A stretch of 64,000 nt of DNA from Magnetaquicoccus sp039908525 (GTDB lineage Bacteria; Pseudomonadota; Magnetococcia; Magnetococcales; Magnetaquicoccaceae): contig JAMOAY010000006.1 in assembly GCA_039908525.1 (NCBI GenBank), positions 1-64,000 on the forward strand. Direction: 5' to 3'. The notes beneath the pieces were generated by a model, which saw only the letters and a program-made list of their open reading frames with translations, had not been told where the DNA came from and made no database searches. The position numbers and the translations under genes were made by a program. This document shows, in pieces, positions 9,037-17,534 of the stretch (the first letter of the stretch is position 1; each line of letters starts with the position of its first letter).

Positions 9037-9981
9037 TCAAAAATGGACACGCAGATCCATGCCATCGTACAGAGCGGTCACCTGCTCCCCGTAGCCATTG
9101 AAAGGCAGCGTCTTGCGACGCAAAAACTCCCCGATACGCCGCTCCTTGCTCTGATCCCAGCGGGGGTGATCCACACTCGGGTTGACATTGGCATAAAAGC
9201 CATATTCTCCAGGGGCCTGTTGATTCCAGGAGGTGGCCGGTTGCTTCTCCACCAAAGAGATGCGCACGATGGACTTGATGCTTTTGAAACCGTATTTCCA
9301 GGGTACGACCAAACGCAGGGGTGCACCGTTCTGGTTGGGCAGGGTGCGCCCGTACATGCCCACCGCCAGGATGGTCAATGGATGCAGTGCCTCGTCCAGG
9401 CGCAACCCCTCGCGATAGGGCCACTCCAGAAGCTTCCGTGTCTGGCCGGGCAGTCGGCTGGGATCATGGATAGTCTCAAAAGCGACGTAGCGCGCCTTGT
9501 CCGTCGGCTCAAACCGTTTCAACAGCGCGCCCAGGGGAAACCCGATCCAGGGGATGACCATGGACCATGCCTCCACACACCGCAAACGATAGACCCGCTC
9601 TTCCAGGGGGTGGGGCTTGAGCAGATCCTCCAAGGGCAGGCGAGCCGGTTGACGCACCTCGCCATCGATCACCACATGCCACGGCGCCGTCTGCAAGCGC
9701 TCCGCATGAAGCGCCGGATCGCCCTTGTCACTGCCCAATTCGTAAAAATTGGTGTAACTGCTGGCATCCTTGAACGGGGTGAGCGCCTCATCCAGGGTGA
9801 CGACCCCCTGGCGCACATCGGTCAGCCGTTCGCTGCCGGCCAACAACGTGCCAGGGCGCAGGCCCAACGCCGCCCCCACTCCGATCAGGGCCGCACCCCG
9901 AATCAGGCGTCGCCGTTGCTGGAACAGGGCTTCCGGGGTGATGTCACGGGCGGTCAACTCAGGATTCCAGCGGAAGGGCAT
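9037..9981 (-). CDS. msrP: MsrP, periplasmic molybdopterin methionine-sulfoxide reductase
   Basis: Catalytic subunit of the MsrPQ methionine-sulfoxide repair system. The N-terminus has a Tat-like signal (RRRLIRGAALIG, residues 23-34), consistent with export of a folded molybdenum enzyme. The sulfite-oxidase-like fold is recognisable from RLRCVEAWSM, whose Cys135 should coordinate molybdenum, and from IPWIGFPLG. The start at 9981 gives 314 residues, typical for YedY/MsrP; the frame remains open upstream, but that part runs through a hairpin repeat and is not protein-like. msrQ follows 9 nt downstream. A multi-hairpin element lies between the upstream aldolase gene and msrP, so msrPQ may have its own promoter. 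Confidence 0.94.
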   Translation of the reverse strand: MPFRWNPELTARDITPEALFQQRRRLIRGAALIGVGAALGLRPGTLLAGSERLTDVRQGVVTLDEALTPFKDASSYTNFYELGSDKGDPALHAERLQTAPWHVVIDGEVRQPARLPLEDLLKPHPLEERVYRLRCVEAWSMVIPWIGFPLGALLKRFEPTDKARYVAFETIHDPSRLPGQTRKLLEWPYREGLRLDEALHPLTILAVGMYGRTLPNQNGAPLRLVVPWKYGFKSIKSIVRISLVEKQPATSWNQQAPGEYGFYANVNPSVDHPRWDQSKERRIGEFLRRKTLPFNGYGEQVTALYDGMDLRVHF

Positions 9982-10046
9982 GGTGCTCCTCACTCGGTCT
10001 GCAGGGGGGCCAGGGAGATAAACAGGCTGGTTTGACAGGAGCAGTG

Positions 10047-10118
10047 CTGGGGGCTCCGCCCCCAGACCCCCGCCAGGGGCTTTGCCCCTGGACCCCACCA
10101 GGGGGATGATCCCCCTGG
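10047..10118 (-). repeat. Triple-hairpin intergenic repeat, copy A
   Basis: Three perfect GC-rich hairpins lie in a row: CTGGGGGC-tcc-GCCCCCAG (10047-10065), CCAGGGGC-ttt-GCCCCTGG (10073-10091) and CCAGGGGG-atgat-CCCCCTGG (10098-10118). The element lies 31 nt past the stop of the aldolase/dehydrogenase gene and upstream of msrP. It shares its sequence with copies B, C and D elsewhere in the window. It could stabilise or end the upstream mRNA; no T-tract follows the stems. Confidence 0.85.
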
Positions 10119-10148
10119 ACCCACAATCGCAAAAAAACCGCCGCCCCA

Positions 10149-12245
10149 CTAGCGCGGCGTCGCGTCCGGCAATCCCCCATCCACCGGCAAGGTCACCCCG
10201 GTGGATGGGGTCTGACGGGTGGCAAAGAAGAGCACCGCCCTGGCAACATGGGTCGCGGTGATGCGGGCCTTCAGAAGATTGCGGTTTTGATAATAGCTCT
10301 CCAGACCCGCCGCATCCAGACCCCGTGCCCGCATGCGATCCGGCCCCACCTCGGCCCACAGACCCGACGACCGCTTGCCATCGCTGAACACCCCATCCGG
10401 GGCCACCATGTTGACCCGCACATCCAGCGCGGCCAACTCCAGGGAGGCAATGCGCGCCAGTTGATGGGCGGCCGCCTTGGTGGCGCTGTAGGCGCCAAAA
10501 TTGGCCCCCGGGGCAAAAACATTCTTGGTGGAGATCAACACCACATCCCCTCCGGTGCCCTGACAACGAAAATGGCGGGCCGCCGCCGACAACAGATGCA
10601 GCGTGCCCTCCACGTTGACCCGCTGCAGGCGCTGAAAGGCCTCGCTCTGCATCTCCTCCAGCGAAGAGACATGGGCCAGACCGGCGTTGAGGATGAGCAG
10701 ATCCAGACCACCCCATTTCTGGATCACCTCCCGCAGGCCGGAGGCCACCGATTGGGCATCGGTCACATCCATGGCCACCGGCACCACCCGCCCCCCATGC
10801 GCAGACTGCAGTTCTACCGTCAGACTGTCCAACCCCTCCCCCGGCAGATCGACGACGGCCAAATGGCATCCCTGCTCCAACAGCACCCGGCAGATGCCGG
10901 AACCGATCGCCCCGGCCGCACCGGTGACCAAAGCCACCCGCTGGCCCAGGGGCAAGGCCCCACCCGGCGCCAACTTGGCCCGCTGCGGCCCGTAATACTC
11001 CATGGCAAACTGCGCCTGCGGCGTCACCCCTTCGTACTGCCCCCCCATACGGGCAATCACCCCCTTCACCGCCAGGGTCTGCACGGCCAGGTCCCGGGCG
11101 ATCTCCGCATCCGCGCTGGTATGTCCCGCGCAGACCACACCAACCCCCGGCATGAAAATCAGCCGCGGCGACGAATCAAACAACTGTTCCGGCGGTGGCA
11201 TCCCCGTCTCGGCCGCACCCTCGCGCTGCAAATAGGCCCGGTATGCCTGCCGATAGCCCTCCACGGCGGCCTGGATCCCCTCCGTATCCTGCGCCTCCAG
11301 CCAGAGTGGCAGCGGTTTGATGCGGATCAGATGGTCTGTGGTCAGGGGAGGCGAGAGCAGCAACTCTCTCCGCTCGCCGGTACCCAACAGGGCCAGAATC
11401 TCCTCGGTGATCAGCGGTCGCAGGACAAAGCGTTGCCAGGGATGGTCGGCATCCTCCGTCTTGACCGCCAGGGCCCCCCGCAACCTGGGCGCCAGCTCGG
11501 CATACCGCTGCCGGGCCTCGGCCAGCGTGACCCGTGCCACCGGCGGCGGCAGGTGCAACCGTTGCGCAATGAACCGCTCGGCCCGATTGACCAGCGCCAC
11601 CATCGCCGCGTAGCTCTCCTGGGCAGTCTCGCCCCAGGTCAGCAGGCCATGTTGCATCAGCACCATGGCCCGACTGTGCGGGGCCTTGGCAAACGCCTCG
11701 GCCACGGCCAGAGAGAGGGCAAAACCAGGATGCACATAGGGCAGAACGATCACCTCATCCCCCAGCGCCTCGGCAATCAGCGCCGCACCCCCCACCTGAT
11801 TGGTCAGGGTCAGGATGGCATCGGCATGGGTGTGATCGATGAAGGTATGGGGCAGGAACACATGCAGCAGGGTCTCGATGGAGGGGGTGGCCGCTGCGGG
11901 ATCCAACAGATTGGCCCGCAGCGCCTGCACCATCTCGGCATCCCCCAAAGTCGCCAACCCCTGCAAACGCTGCAGAAAATCCAGGGCCAACGGCGAGTGG
12001 CCCTCGGGTTCGATGCCGGCCAGGTTCCATCCGGACGCCTTGACAAAAATGGCCGGAATCTTCTCACCCAGCAGATTGAGCCACTCTCCCTTGACCGAGG
12101 TGTTGCCACCCCCGTGCAACACCAATGCCCTCTCCCCGCCCAACAAGCGACTGGAATAGGTGCGCAGGGCCAACGCCTCCCCCCAGCGGGGGGCATACCG
12201 GAAGACAAACTGGGCAGCCTCCGCTGCGGACCATCTGTTATCCAT
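10149..12245 (-). CDS. Bifunctional class II aldolase / short-chain dehydrogenase
   Basis: A 698-residue fusion. The N-terminal half is a class II (zinc) aldolase/epimerase-type domain with HGGGNTSVK and the metal-binding HTHAD motif (about residues 138-142), followed by MQHGLLTWG. From about residue 430 comes a Rossmann-fold short-chain dehydrogenase with TGAAGAIGSG and catalytic YSATK. This matches the RhaD/RhaE-like fused family, which in some bacteria cleaves rhamnulose-1-phosphate and oxidises lactaldehyde. No rhamnose isomerase, kinase or transporter is nearby, so the true substrate is open. The LsrF-like aldolase gene ends 25 nt upstream, suggesting one operon and a shared pathway for a phosphorylated sugar or salvage product. 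Confidence 0.88.
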   Translation of the reverse strand: MDNRWSAAEAAQFVFRYAPRWGEALALRTYSSRLLGGERALVLHGGGNTSVKGEWLNLLGEKIPAIFVKASGWNLAGIEPEGHSPLALDFLQRLQGLATLGDAEMVQALRANLLDPAAATPSIETLLHVFLPHTFIDHTHADAILTLTNQVGGAALIAEALGDEVIVLPYVHPGFALSLAVAEAFAKAPHSRAMVLMQHGLLTWGETAQESYAAMVALVNRAERFIAQRLHLPPPVARVTLAEARQRYAELAPRLRGALAVKTEDADHPWQRFVLRPLITEEILALLGTGERRELLLSPPLTTDHLIRIKPLPLWLEAQDTEGIQAAVEGYRQAYRAYLQREGAAETGMPPPEQLFDSSPRLIFMPGVGVVCAGHTSADAEIARDLAVQTLAVKGVIARMGGQYEGVTPQAQFAMEYYGPQRAKLAPGGALPLGQRVALVTGAAGAIGSGICRVLLEQGCHLAVVDLPGEGLDSLTVELQSAHGGRVVPVAMDVTDAQSVASGLREVIQKWGGLDLLILNAGLAHVSSLEEMQSEAFQRLQRVNVEGTLHLLSAAARHFRCQGTGGDVVLISTKNVFAPGANFGAYSATKAAAHQLARIASLELAALDVRVNMVAPDGVFSDGKRSSGLWAEVGPDRMRARGLDAAGLESYYQNRNLLKARITATHVARAVLFFATRQTPSTGVTLPVDGGLPDATPR

Positions 12246-12270
12246 GCAAAGCTCCTTCTGTTGGCAGATC

Positions 12271-13146
12271 CTAGTGCGACAAGGTTTGATAGTACTCGTA
12301 GGCCTCCTGCGGTTTCATGTTCTCGTGCACCACCTTGCCCACCGCCTGTATCATGGCCATCGGCGCCGCCGATTGAAAAATATTGCGTCCCATGTCCACC
12401 CCGGCGGCGCCCTGCTGGACGGCCCGATAGGCCATGGCCAGGGCATCCTGTTCCGGCAACTTTTTGCCGCCGGCAATCACGATCGGCACCGGACAGGCCG
12501 CCGTCACCGTTTCAAACCCCTCTTCCACAAAATAGGTCTTGACATAGGTGGCGCCCAGTTCGGCACAGATGCGGGTGGCCAGACGCATGTATTTGGCATC
12601 CCTCGCCAGCTGTTTGCCCACCGCCGTCACCCCCAGCACCGGCATGCCATAACGGTTGCCCGCATCCACCAGACGGGTCATGTTGTGCACCGAACGGCTC
12701 TCAAACTCACCCCCGATGAACACCTGTACGGCGACCGCTGCCACGTTCAGGCGCAGAGCATCCTCCATGTTCACCGCGATCTGCTCATCCGACAGCTCCT
12801 TGAGAATGCTCGGACCGCCACTGGCCCGCAACACGACCCCCTTGTTGAACGTGGGGGGAATCAGGGAACGCAGCACACCACGGGTACACATCAAGGTGTT
12901 GGCATGGGGCAGCAACGGGTTGATGTTGACGTCGATCCGCTCCAACCCGGAGGTCGGTCCCATGAAATAGCCGTGATCCACCGCCAACATCACCGTGCGA
13001 CCACTGCGAGGGTCAAAAATATTGGCCAGGCGGTTTTTCATGCCCCAATCCAGGGAGTGACACCCTTTCAGCGGCAGCAACTGCGCCTCCTGGGCGATGG
13101 ACAAATGATAGTCGTGGGTATCCTGCACACCGTCGGTATCCGCCAT
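12271..13146 (-). CDS. LsrF-like class I aldolase/thiolase
   Basis: A 291-residue TIM-barrel enzyme of the DeoC/FbaB (class I) family, closest in my judgement to LsrF, the thiolase acting on phosphorylated autoinducer-2 products. Telling stretches are NRLANIFDPRSGRTVMLAVDH near residue 40 and YVKTYF, whose Lys is the expected Schiff-base residue. The start at 13146 has a strong ribosome site (AAAGGAGGAACG). No other lsr genes are present, so an autoinducer-2 role is not supported; related folds include FbaB and sulfofructose-phosphate aldolase. It is first in a two-gene unit with the aldolase/dehydrogenase fusion. Confidence 0.8.
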   Translation of the reverse strand: MADTDGVQDTHDYHLSIAQEAQLLPLKGCHSLDWGMKNRLANIFDPRSGRTVMLAVDHGYFMGPTSGLERIDVNINPLLPHANTLMCTRGVLRSLIPPTFNKGVVLRASGGPSILKELSDEQIAVNMEDALRLNVAAVAVQVFIGGEFESRSVHNMTRLVDAGNRYGMPVLGVTAVGKQLARDAKYMRLATRICAELGATYVKTYFVEEGFETVTAACPVPIVIAGGKKLPEQDALAMAYRAVQQGAAGVDMGRNIFQSAAPMAMIQAVGKVVHENMKPQEAYEYYQTLSH

Positions 13147-13275
13147 GATCGTTCCTCCTTTTATGGTCAATAGGGTCAACACCTCCAGCCATCAGGAGCC
13201 GGAGACTCCGGGGAGCTATTCAGACACAGTTGGACAACAGGGACAAGTCCTGGCATGCAACCGTTCAAGAAAATC

Positions 13276-13297
13276 TCCCGTAAAACCCAACACGGGA
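13276..13297. promoter_or_regulatory. Inverted repeat between divergent genes
   Basis: TCCCGT and ACGGGA form perfect 6-bp arms around a 10-nt spacer, in the 262-bp gap between the divergent lsrF-like and PHP genes. It could be an operator or a leader hairpin. No convincing promoter boxes could be placed next to it. Confidence 0.25.
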
Positions 13298-13408
13298 AAA
13301 AGATGGTTGGCAGGGATGCTTTTCTGTCGTCTCACCTTCTGCTACACTGCCCGGGTGCTGTTGCGTAGCCGTATTTCTACCATGCCTTCCGGAAGGCCAT
13401 CACCACCC

Positions 13409-14146
13409 ATGAAGCGACCCCGTGCAGAACTGCCTTTTTTTGCCGCCGATGCCCTGGATGACCAGCTCTTCCCCTCCTGGGAATATCACGTGCATTCGCT
13501 GTTCTCGGACGGTTCCTCCAGCCTGGCCAGCCTGGTCCAGCGCGCCCGCAGCCTCGGCATCACCCGTTTGATCTTTACCGAACATACCGAACCCGAACTG
13601 GTGGACGGTGCCGGCTGGTTCGAACGCTACTGGCGGGAGGCCGACCGATTGCGGCAGTCGACAACAGGGGAAATAGAGCTCCTCTTCGGCCTGGAGGTGC
13701 CCATCACCGATTTTGAGGGGGGACTGCTGTTGGACGAAGTGATGGCGGCCAAAGCCGAGTTCATCCTGGGTGCCGTCCACGCCTACCCCGGTTATGGCTG
13801 GAACATGGACCAATTGCCGGCGAAGCAGGCCATTGAGCTGGAGTTCAACGGCTTGATGGCATTGGCGGAAAATCCCCGAATCGATGCCATCGCCCATCCA
13901 GGCGGGGTTTGCCAAAAACATGTCGCACCCTTCCCTCTCGCCCTGTTTGAAGAGGTGGTCCAAAAGGCCACCCGCCACGGCATCGCCATCGAACTGAACC
14001 CCGCCTACCAGGAGCCCATCGCTCCCTATCTGGAGATCTGCCGCCGTCATCACGCCCTGATCTCCCCTGGCTCCAACGCCCACCATCTGGAAGAGATCGG
14101 CTGGGCATACCAGGAAATTCGCAAGCTGCAACGAATCAACGCATGA
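13409..14146 (+). CDS. PHP-domain phosphoesterase
   Basis: A 245-residue PHP (polymerase and histidinol phosphatase) domain protein. It has the metal-binding motifs YHVHSLFSDGSS, TEHTE, GLEVP, GAVHAY and AIAHPGG, all intact, so a metal-dependent phosphoesterase or related hydrolase is expected. The length fits single-domain PHP enzymes such as histidinol-phosphatase-like proteins, but no his genes are nearby, so the substrate is unassigned. I chose the ATG at 13409, with GGAAGG upstream; an ATG at 13382 is possible. Its stop codon overlaps the start of the next gene (ATGA), so the two are probably translated together. Confidence 0.85.
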   Translation: MKRPRAELPFFAADALDDQLFPSWEYHVHSLFSDGSSSLASLVQRARSLGITRLIFTEHTEPELVDGAGWFERYWREADRLRQSTTGEIELLFGLEVPITDFEGGLLLDEVMAAKAEFILGAVHAYPGYGWNMDQLPAKQAIELEFNGLMALAENPRIDAIAHPGGVCQKHVAPFPLALFEEVVQKATRHGIAIELNPAYQEPIAPYLEICRRHHALISPGSNAHHLEEIGWAYQEIRKLQRINA

Positions 14147-14562
14147 ATGGCACAAACACCCATAGGATCAGAGAGCAAAACACCATGAAAGAGCTGCAAT
14201 TCCTCGTCCAGGAATCCAACGAAACCCCCCACTACACCGTGACTATCCGAAAAAACGAGCGCAACCTGACTGCCCACTGCACCTGCGAACAGGGCGGTCC
14301 GGACACCCTCTGCAAGCATCGTCTCTCCATTCTCTCCGGCAAGGCCAAATGGGTCATCGGCGACAACGGCGCCGAGACCAAACAGGTGCTCTCCTGGGTG
14401 GCGTGGACTGACATCGGGCAGGCCATCACCCGGGCGAGCCATGCCCAGAAACAACTCAGAGATGCCGAAAGGGAATTGGCCAAAGCCACCGCACGGTTGC
14501 AGGAGGCCGAGGAGGCTGCCCGCATCACGCGGCAGGCACTGATTCAGTCGATGAGCGATTGA
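14143..14562 (+). CDS. Small protein with SWIM-like zinc motif and C-terminal coiled coil
   Basis: A 139-residue protein of unknown function. Residues about 47-61 contain CTCEQ...LCKH, a CxC-x(n)-CxH pattern like the SWIM zinc finger, which binds DNA or protein partners. The C-terminal third, rich in Ala, Glu, Lys and Arg, should be a helical coiled coil. It starts within the stop of the PHP gene (ATGA). An internal ATG at 14185 could also serve. The pairing with a PHP enzyme suggests a joint nucleic-acid role, but that is only inference. Confidence 0.65.
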   Translation: MNGTNTHRIREQNTMKELQFLVQESNETPHYTVTIRKNERNLTAHCTCEQGGPDTLCKHRLSILSGKAKWVIGDNGAETKQVLSWVAWTDIGQAITRASHAQKQLRDAERELAKATARLQEAEEAARITRQALIQSMSD

Positions 14563-14565
14563 TCG

Positions 14566-16410
14566 CTATGGCTCCGACCGAATCGCCCAGAGCTCACGCA
14601 CCTGTCCGTCACGCACCATCACAGCCTGCTGCGGCGCATAGATCCATGCCTCTGCCTCGGCCATGGGACGAATACTCAGGGGGTGGCCCCACTTTTTCTT
14701 GAAGGCCTTGGCGGTTCCCAGCCCTTGGTTCCTCAACACAACCATGGCGGCATATCCATCCAGATCCAGAACCTCCACCTCCGTGCCACGCCGATAGAGC
14801 CGACCGGGCTGGCGGGCTGGCCAGGTCAGACTGCTCATCTGCCAGCCCGCAAACAGTTTGCCACGATCCACGGTGTCCAGGTCGGTGCCAGGCTGGACCG
14901 GCAATGGCCAGGGGAGAGGGCCCCGGGGGGTACCTCTGGCCGCTGGACAGCCACCCTTGACCTCCCGGCAGACAACCTGGGCGTAGTGGGCGGGAAGGGT
15001 ATGGACGCGGGCAGCGAGCCGTTTCCACCAGGATTGCGCCGGTCTGCCCATCTTTTTCATCAACAGGGCATGGTTGAATACCAACGAAGAGGGAGCATCC
15101 ACCGGTTGGGCCAGACGGCTCCAGCGGGGCAGAGCGGCCTCCCCCAGACTGTTTTCCTGACTGTCCAGATAGAGCAGAAGGGCGTGCCAGCCGGCCACTT
15201 GCCGGTTGTCGGGGGCAATCCGCAGGGCATCCTCCAGGGAGGCGCGTGCCTTCAAAGTTTCCCCGCGATGGTGGTGGGCAGTGGCCAGATTGAGGCGGGC
15301 GGGCAGATAACGGGCATCCGCCGCCACGGCCTGCTCCAGGTACTCCACCGCCTGCTCCAGTTCATGCCCGGCCCTGTCCGGCAACGCCGCCGCCGGCGGA
15401 GACTCCCCCGCAGAGGAGGTGCCACGCAACCCCACCAACAACGGGTCGGCCCGACTGGTCGGATCCAACCATACCGGCAACCAGTAAGGAGGCGCCGTCC
15501 CCAGGGCGCGCAGCTCCCTCTGTGCCTGCTGCAGGTGGCACGCCCCGAGATTGTTGTACACCTCCCGGGAGGGAAAGATCTGCAAAAAATTGCGCAACAG
15601 AACGAGAGCCTGCTCGCAATGACCAAAATGGGCAAAGCGAACCCCATAGTGGAAAAAAGGGATCCCCTCTGCCAACCGTTCCAGACGGGCGCGCAGGAAC
15701 GCCTGTCGCTCCCCGGCCGGGGGATGGAGATCGTGCAACAGGGCATCGCCGCTGTTCCCCGCGTTCCAGAGGGAGAAAAAATTGTCGTGAGAACCCTCGC
15801 CATGCTCCAACAAAGTCTGCACCGGATATCCCGCAATGCCCGCATACAAAAAACCCAGATCATCCGCTTCGGTCTCTTTGCGCCGGGCGGTCTCGCGCCG
15901 CTGTCGGAGCTCCTCCTCCGGGCGCTTCTTGTCCAGCGATGGCAATTTCTTGACCCCCTCCTTCTGTACCTCGCCGGCAATCGCCAGATAGAGGTCCATG
16001 TCCCAGAAATCGTTCTTGGCCAAGTGGGCCAACTCATGTCCCAGGACAAAGGCGATGCGGGTATCCCCTTCCACAGTCGAAACATCCTGGTAACAGAGAC
16101 TGACAGCGCCCGAGGAGAGCAGAATATGGCCGTCCGGCAGGGAGATGGCCCACGGCTGTTCCGGCCTGTTGACAATGCTGAGCTGGGGCATGCGATTGCC
16201 CCTTTTGTCCGCCGCATCCTGCACCCGTTCGAAAATCTGCTGCACTCTGGCCACCTGCGGATCGGCAGAGGGATCGACAAGGCCGTATTTGTTGGTCAGC
16301 AGGGAGAGTACATCGTTCAGTTTGACAAACTCCGCCCTGGCAGGAGCGGCCGCGACCAGCAGAAATCCGACACAGGCAAGGAGCGCCGCCCACGGCACCG
16401 ACAGACTCAT
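14566..16410 (-). CDS. Secreted M48-family metalloprotease with TPR-like repeats
   Basis: A 614-residue protein with a cleavable-looking signal peptide (residues 1-26, ending APARA). The zinc protease motif is HELAH at 125-129, with a likely third ligand in the KETEADDLG segment near 180. The middle, about 240-450, is helical and TPR-like with a gap of low complexity. This layout recalls BepA/YfgC, periplasmic proteases that monitor outer-membrane protein assembly. Its start overlaps the stop of the anti-sigma-like gene (ATGA), and a sigma factor gene comes before that. All three are likely one unit, so the protease may be part of an envelope-stress response controlled by that sigma factor. 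Confidence 0.85.
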   Translation of the reverse strand: MSLSVPWAALLACVGFLLVAAAPARAEFVKLNDVLSLLTNKYGLVDPSADPQVARVQQIFERVQDAADKRGNRMPQLSIVNRPEQPWAISLPDGHILLSSGAVSLCYQDVSTVEGDTRIAFVLGHELAHLAKNDFWDMDLYLAIAGEVQKEGVKKLPSLDKKRPEEELRQRRETARRKETEADDLGFLYAGIAGYPVQTLLEHGEGSHDNFFSLWNAGNSGDALLHDLHPPAGERQAFLRARLERLAEGIPFFHYGVRFAHFGHCEQALVLLRNFLQIFPSREVYNNLGACHLQQAQRELRALGTAPPYWLPVWLDPTSRADPLLVGLRGTSSAGESPPAAALPDRAGHELEQAVEYLEQAVAADARYLPARLNLATAHHHRGETLKARASLEDALRIAPDNRQVAGWHALLLYLDSQENSLGEAALPRWSRLAQPVDAPSSLVFNHALLMKKMGRPAQSWWKRLAARVHTLPAHYAQVVCREVKGGCPAARGTPRGPLPWPLPVQPGTDLDTVDRGKLFAGWQMSSLTWPARQPGRLYRRGTEVEVLDLDGYAAMVVLRNQGLGTAKAFKKKWGHPLSIRPMAEAEAWIYAPQQAVMVRDGQVRELWAIRSEP

Positions 16411-17282
16411 AGCAGCAGGCCGTCCACGATGGTGGCGCAGGATTTCTGGATCTGGCGGCAGAGTCGATGGGCCGGTTCGGCGGAGGCCGGAATGTTCAGC
16501 AACCGGTACAACGTCTCCATCTCCTGCTGTGGAATGCGCGCCTCCACTTCACCCGCCGCCGCCCGCTTGGCCAACAGAGCGGCCATCCCCTGGCCAAGCC
16601 CCGCCTGCTGACGCAGCAGATCGATGGGGGGGGGTGGCTCCGCCTGACACAGGGTTTGCAGGAGAGTGGTCCATTGGCCCATGTAATGATAGAGCTCCCA
16701 TTTCCGCTCCGCAGACGATGCGGGCTGCCCGACCTGCCCGCCCAGTGCCGCCCATCCTGCGGTGGAGCCGGCGATGAAGGCCTGCCGGGCCGGGGTGGTC
16801 GCGTTCGTACCGGCAAAGCCCAGGGTCATGGCCTCTCCTTTGCCCGGCACGGGTTGCGGAGGGTTTGGGGGCAGTGCCTGCAGAGAGGCCGTCTGGTAGG
16901 CCACCGACAACATGCCGGGCAGATCGGGGGCAAAAGGATCCCAGCGCACCACCACCAGCATCAGACTGGCGGCCATGGCCAAAGCACCCACCGCAGAAAG
17001 ATAGGGGGAGCGGCGCAAGAAGAGAAGGTTGCTGGCCGGCTTGGCGGGCCGCAGGGCGGACCCCACCAGCCAAGCACGGTAACAGTCGGGACACCGGTCC
17101 AGATGTTCCAACAACGGGGCCCTCTGCCCGGACTGCAGGCTCCCTTCCAGCAGTGCCGCCAACCGCTCGGGTGGCGGGCAGGCCTCCGCCTGCGGCGACT
17201 GGCCAGCCGCCAGCGTCAACAGAACGGCCAGCTGCTGCGAGGTCTTCTCCCTGATTGCATGATCTGTCGCACTGTTGTTCAT
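16407..17282 (-). CDS. Membrane anti-sigma factor candidate with zinc-finger (zf-HC2-like) motif
   Basis: A 291-residue protein with an N-terminal cytoplasmic part containing HLDRCPDC, the H-x3-C-x2-C core of zinc-containing anti-sigma domains. One membrane helix follows (about 107-128, LSAVGALAMAASLMLVVV), and then a periplasmic part rich in Pro, Gly and Ala. I start it at the ATG at 17282; the open frame continues upstream but runs through a hairpin repeat. The sigma factor gene lies directly upstream and the M48 protease gene overlaps its end, the classic context for a sigma/anti-sigma pair. The zinc motif lacks a clearly placed first His, so the family call is moderate. Confidence 0.65.
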   Translation of the reverse strand: MNNSATDHAIREKTSQQLAVLLTLAAGQSPQAEACPPPERLAALLEGSLQSGQRAPLLEHLDRCPDCYRAWLVGSALRPAKPASNLLFLRRSPYLSAVGALAMAASLMLVVVRWDPFAPDLPGMLSVAYQTASLQALPPNPPQPVPGKGEAMTLGFAGTNATTPARQAFIAGSTAGWAALGGQVGQPASSAERKWELYHYMGQWTTLLQTLCQAEPPPPIDLLRQQAGLGQGMAALLAKRAAAGEVEARIPQQEMETLYRLLNIPASAEPAHRLCRQIQKSCATIVDGLLL

Positions 17283-17428
17283 CCTGTCACCCTGGTTCCT
17301 GCCCGTTGAAGAATCACCCCCTCCCAGCGGGTCACTGCCCGGTGGAAGTGCCCTATGATTCCATAGACGGCCATCGTCCAAAAAATTTTCGCCTGCATCA
17401 AGGCGTATTGACGCCCCGCCGACTGTTT

Positions 17429-17501
17429 CGGGGCTTCGCCCCGTGCCCCACCAGAGGGCTTTGCCCTCTGGACACCCACCGGGGGCCGTGACGGCCCCCG
17501 G
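17429..17501 (-). repeat. Triple-hairpin intergenic repeat, copy B
   Basis: The hairpins are CGGGGC-ttc-GCCCCG (17429-17443), CCAGAGGGC-ttt-GCCCTCTGG (17451-17471) and an 11-bp stem around a single G (17479-17501). It lies between the sigma factor stop and the anti-sigma-like gene. A hairpin block inside this unit could lower expression of the downstream genes relative to the sigma factor. It belongs to the same family as copies A, C and D, with the third stem longer. Confidence 0.82.
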
Positions 17502-17534
17502 CCCCCGGCAAAACAATTTGAATGTCGGCAGACC

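Noticed and set aside
10047..10118. Reading the hairpin block as a CRISPR array
   Set aside because: The units are self-complementary hairpins, not direct repeats with unique spacers, and no cas genes are present.
9982..10869. N-terminal extension of msrP in the same frame
   Set aside because: It runs through hairpin repeat A and overlaps the dehydrogenase end of the upstream gene; the true start at 9981 gives the normal MsrP length and a Tat signal.
17283..17516. Upstream extension of the anti-sigma-like gene
   Set aside because: The extension translates hairpin repeat B into Pro/Gly/Arg-rich sequence; the ATG at 17282 begins a protein-like N-terminus.
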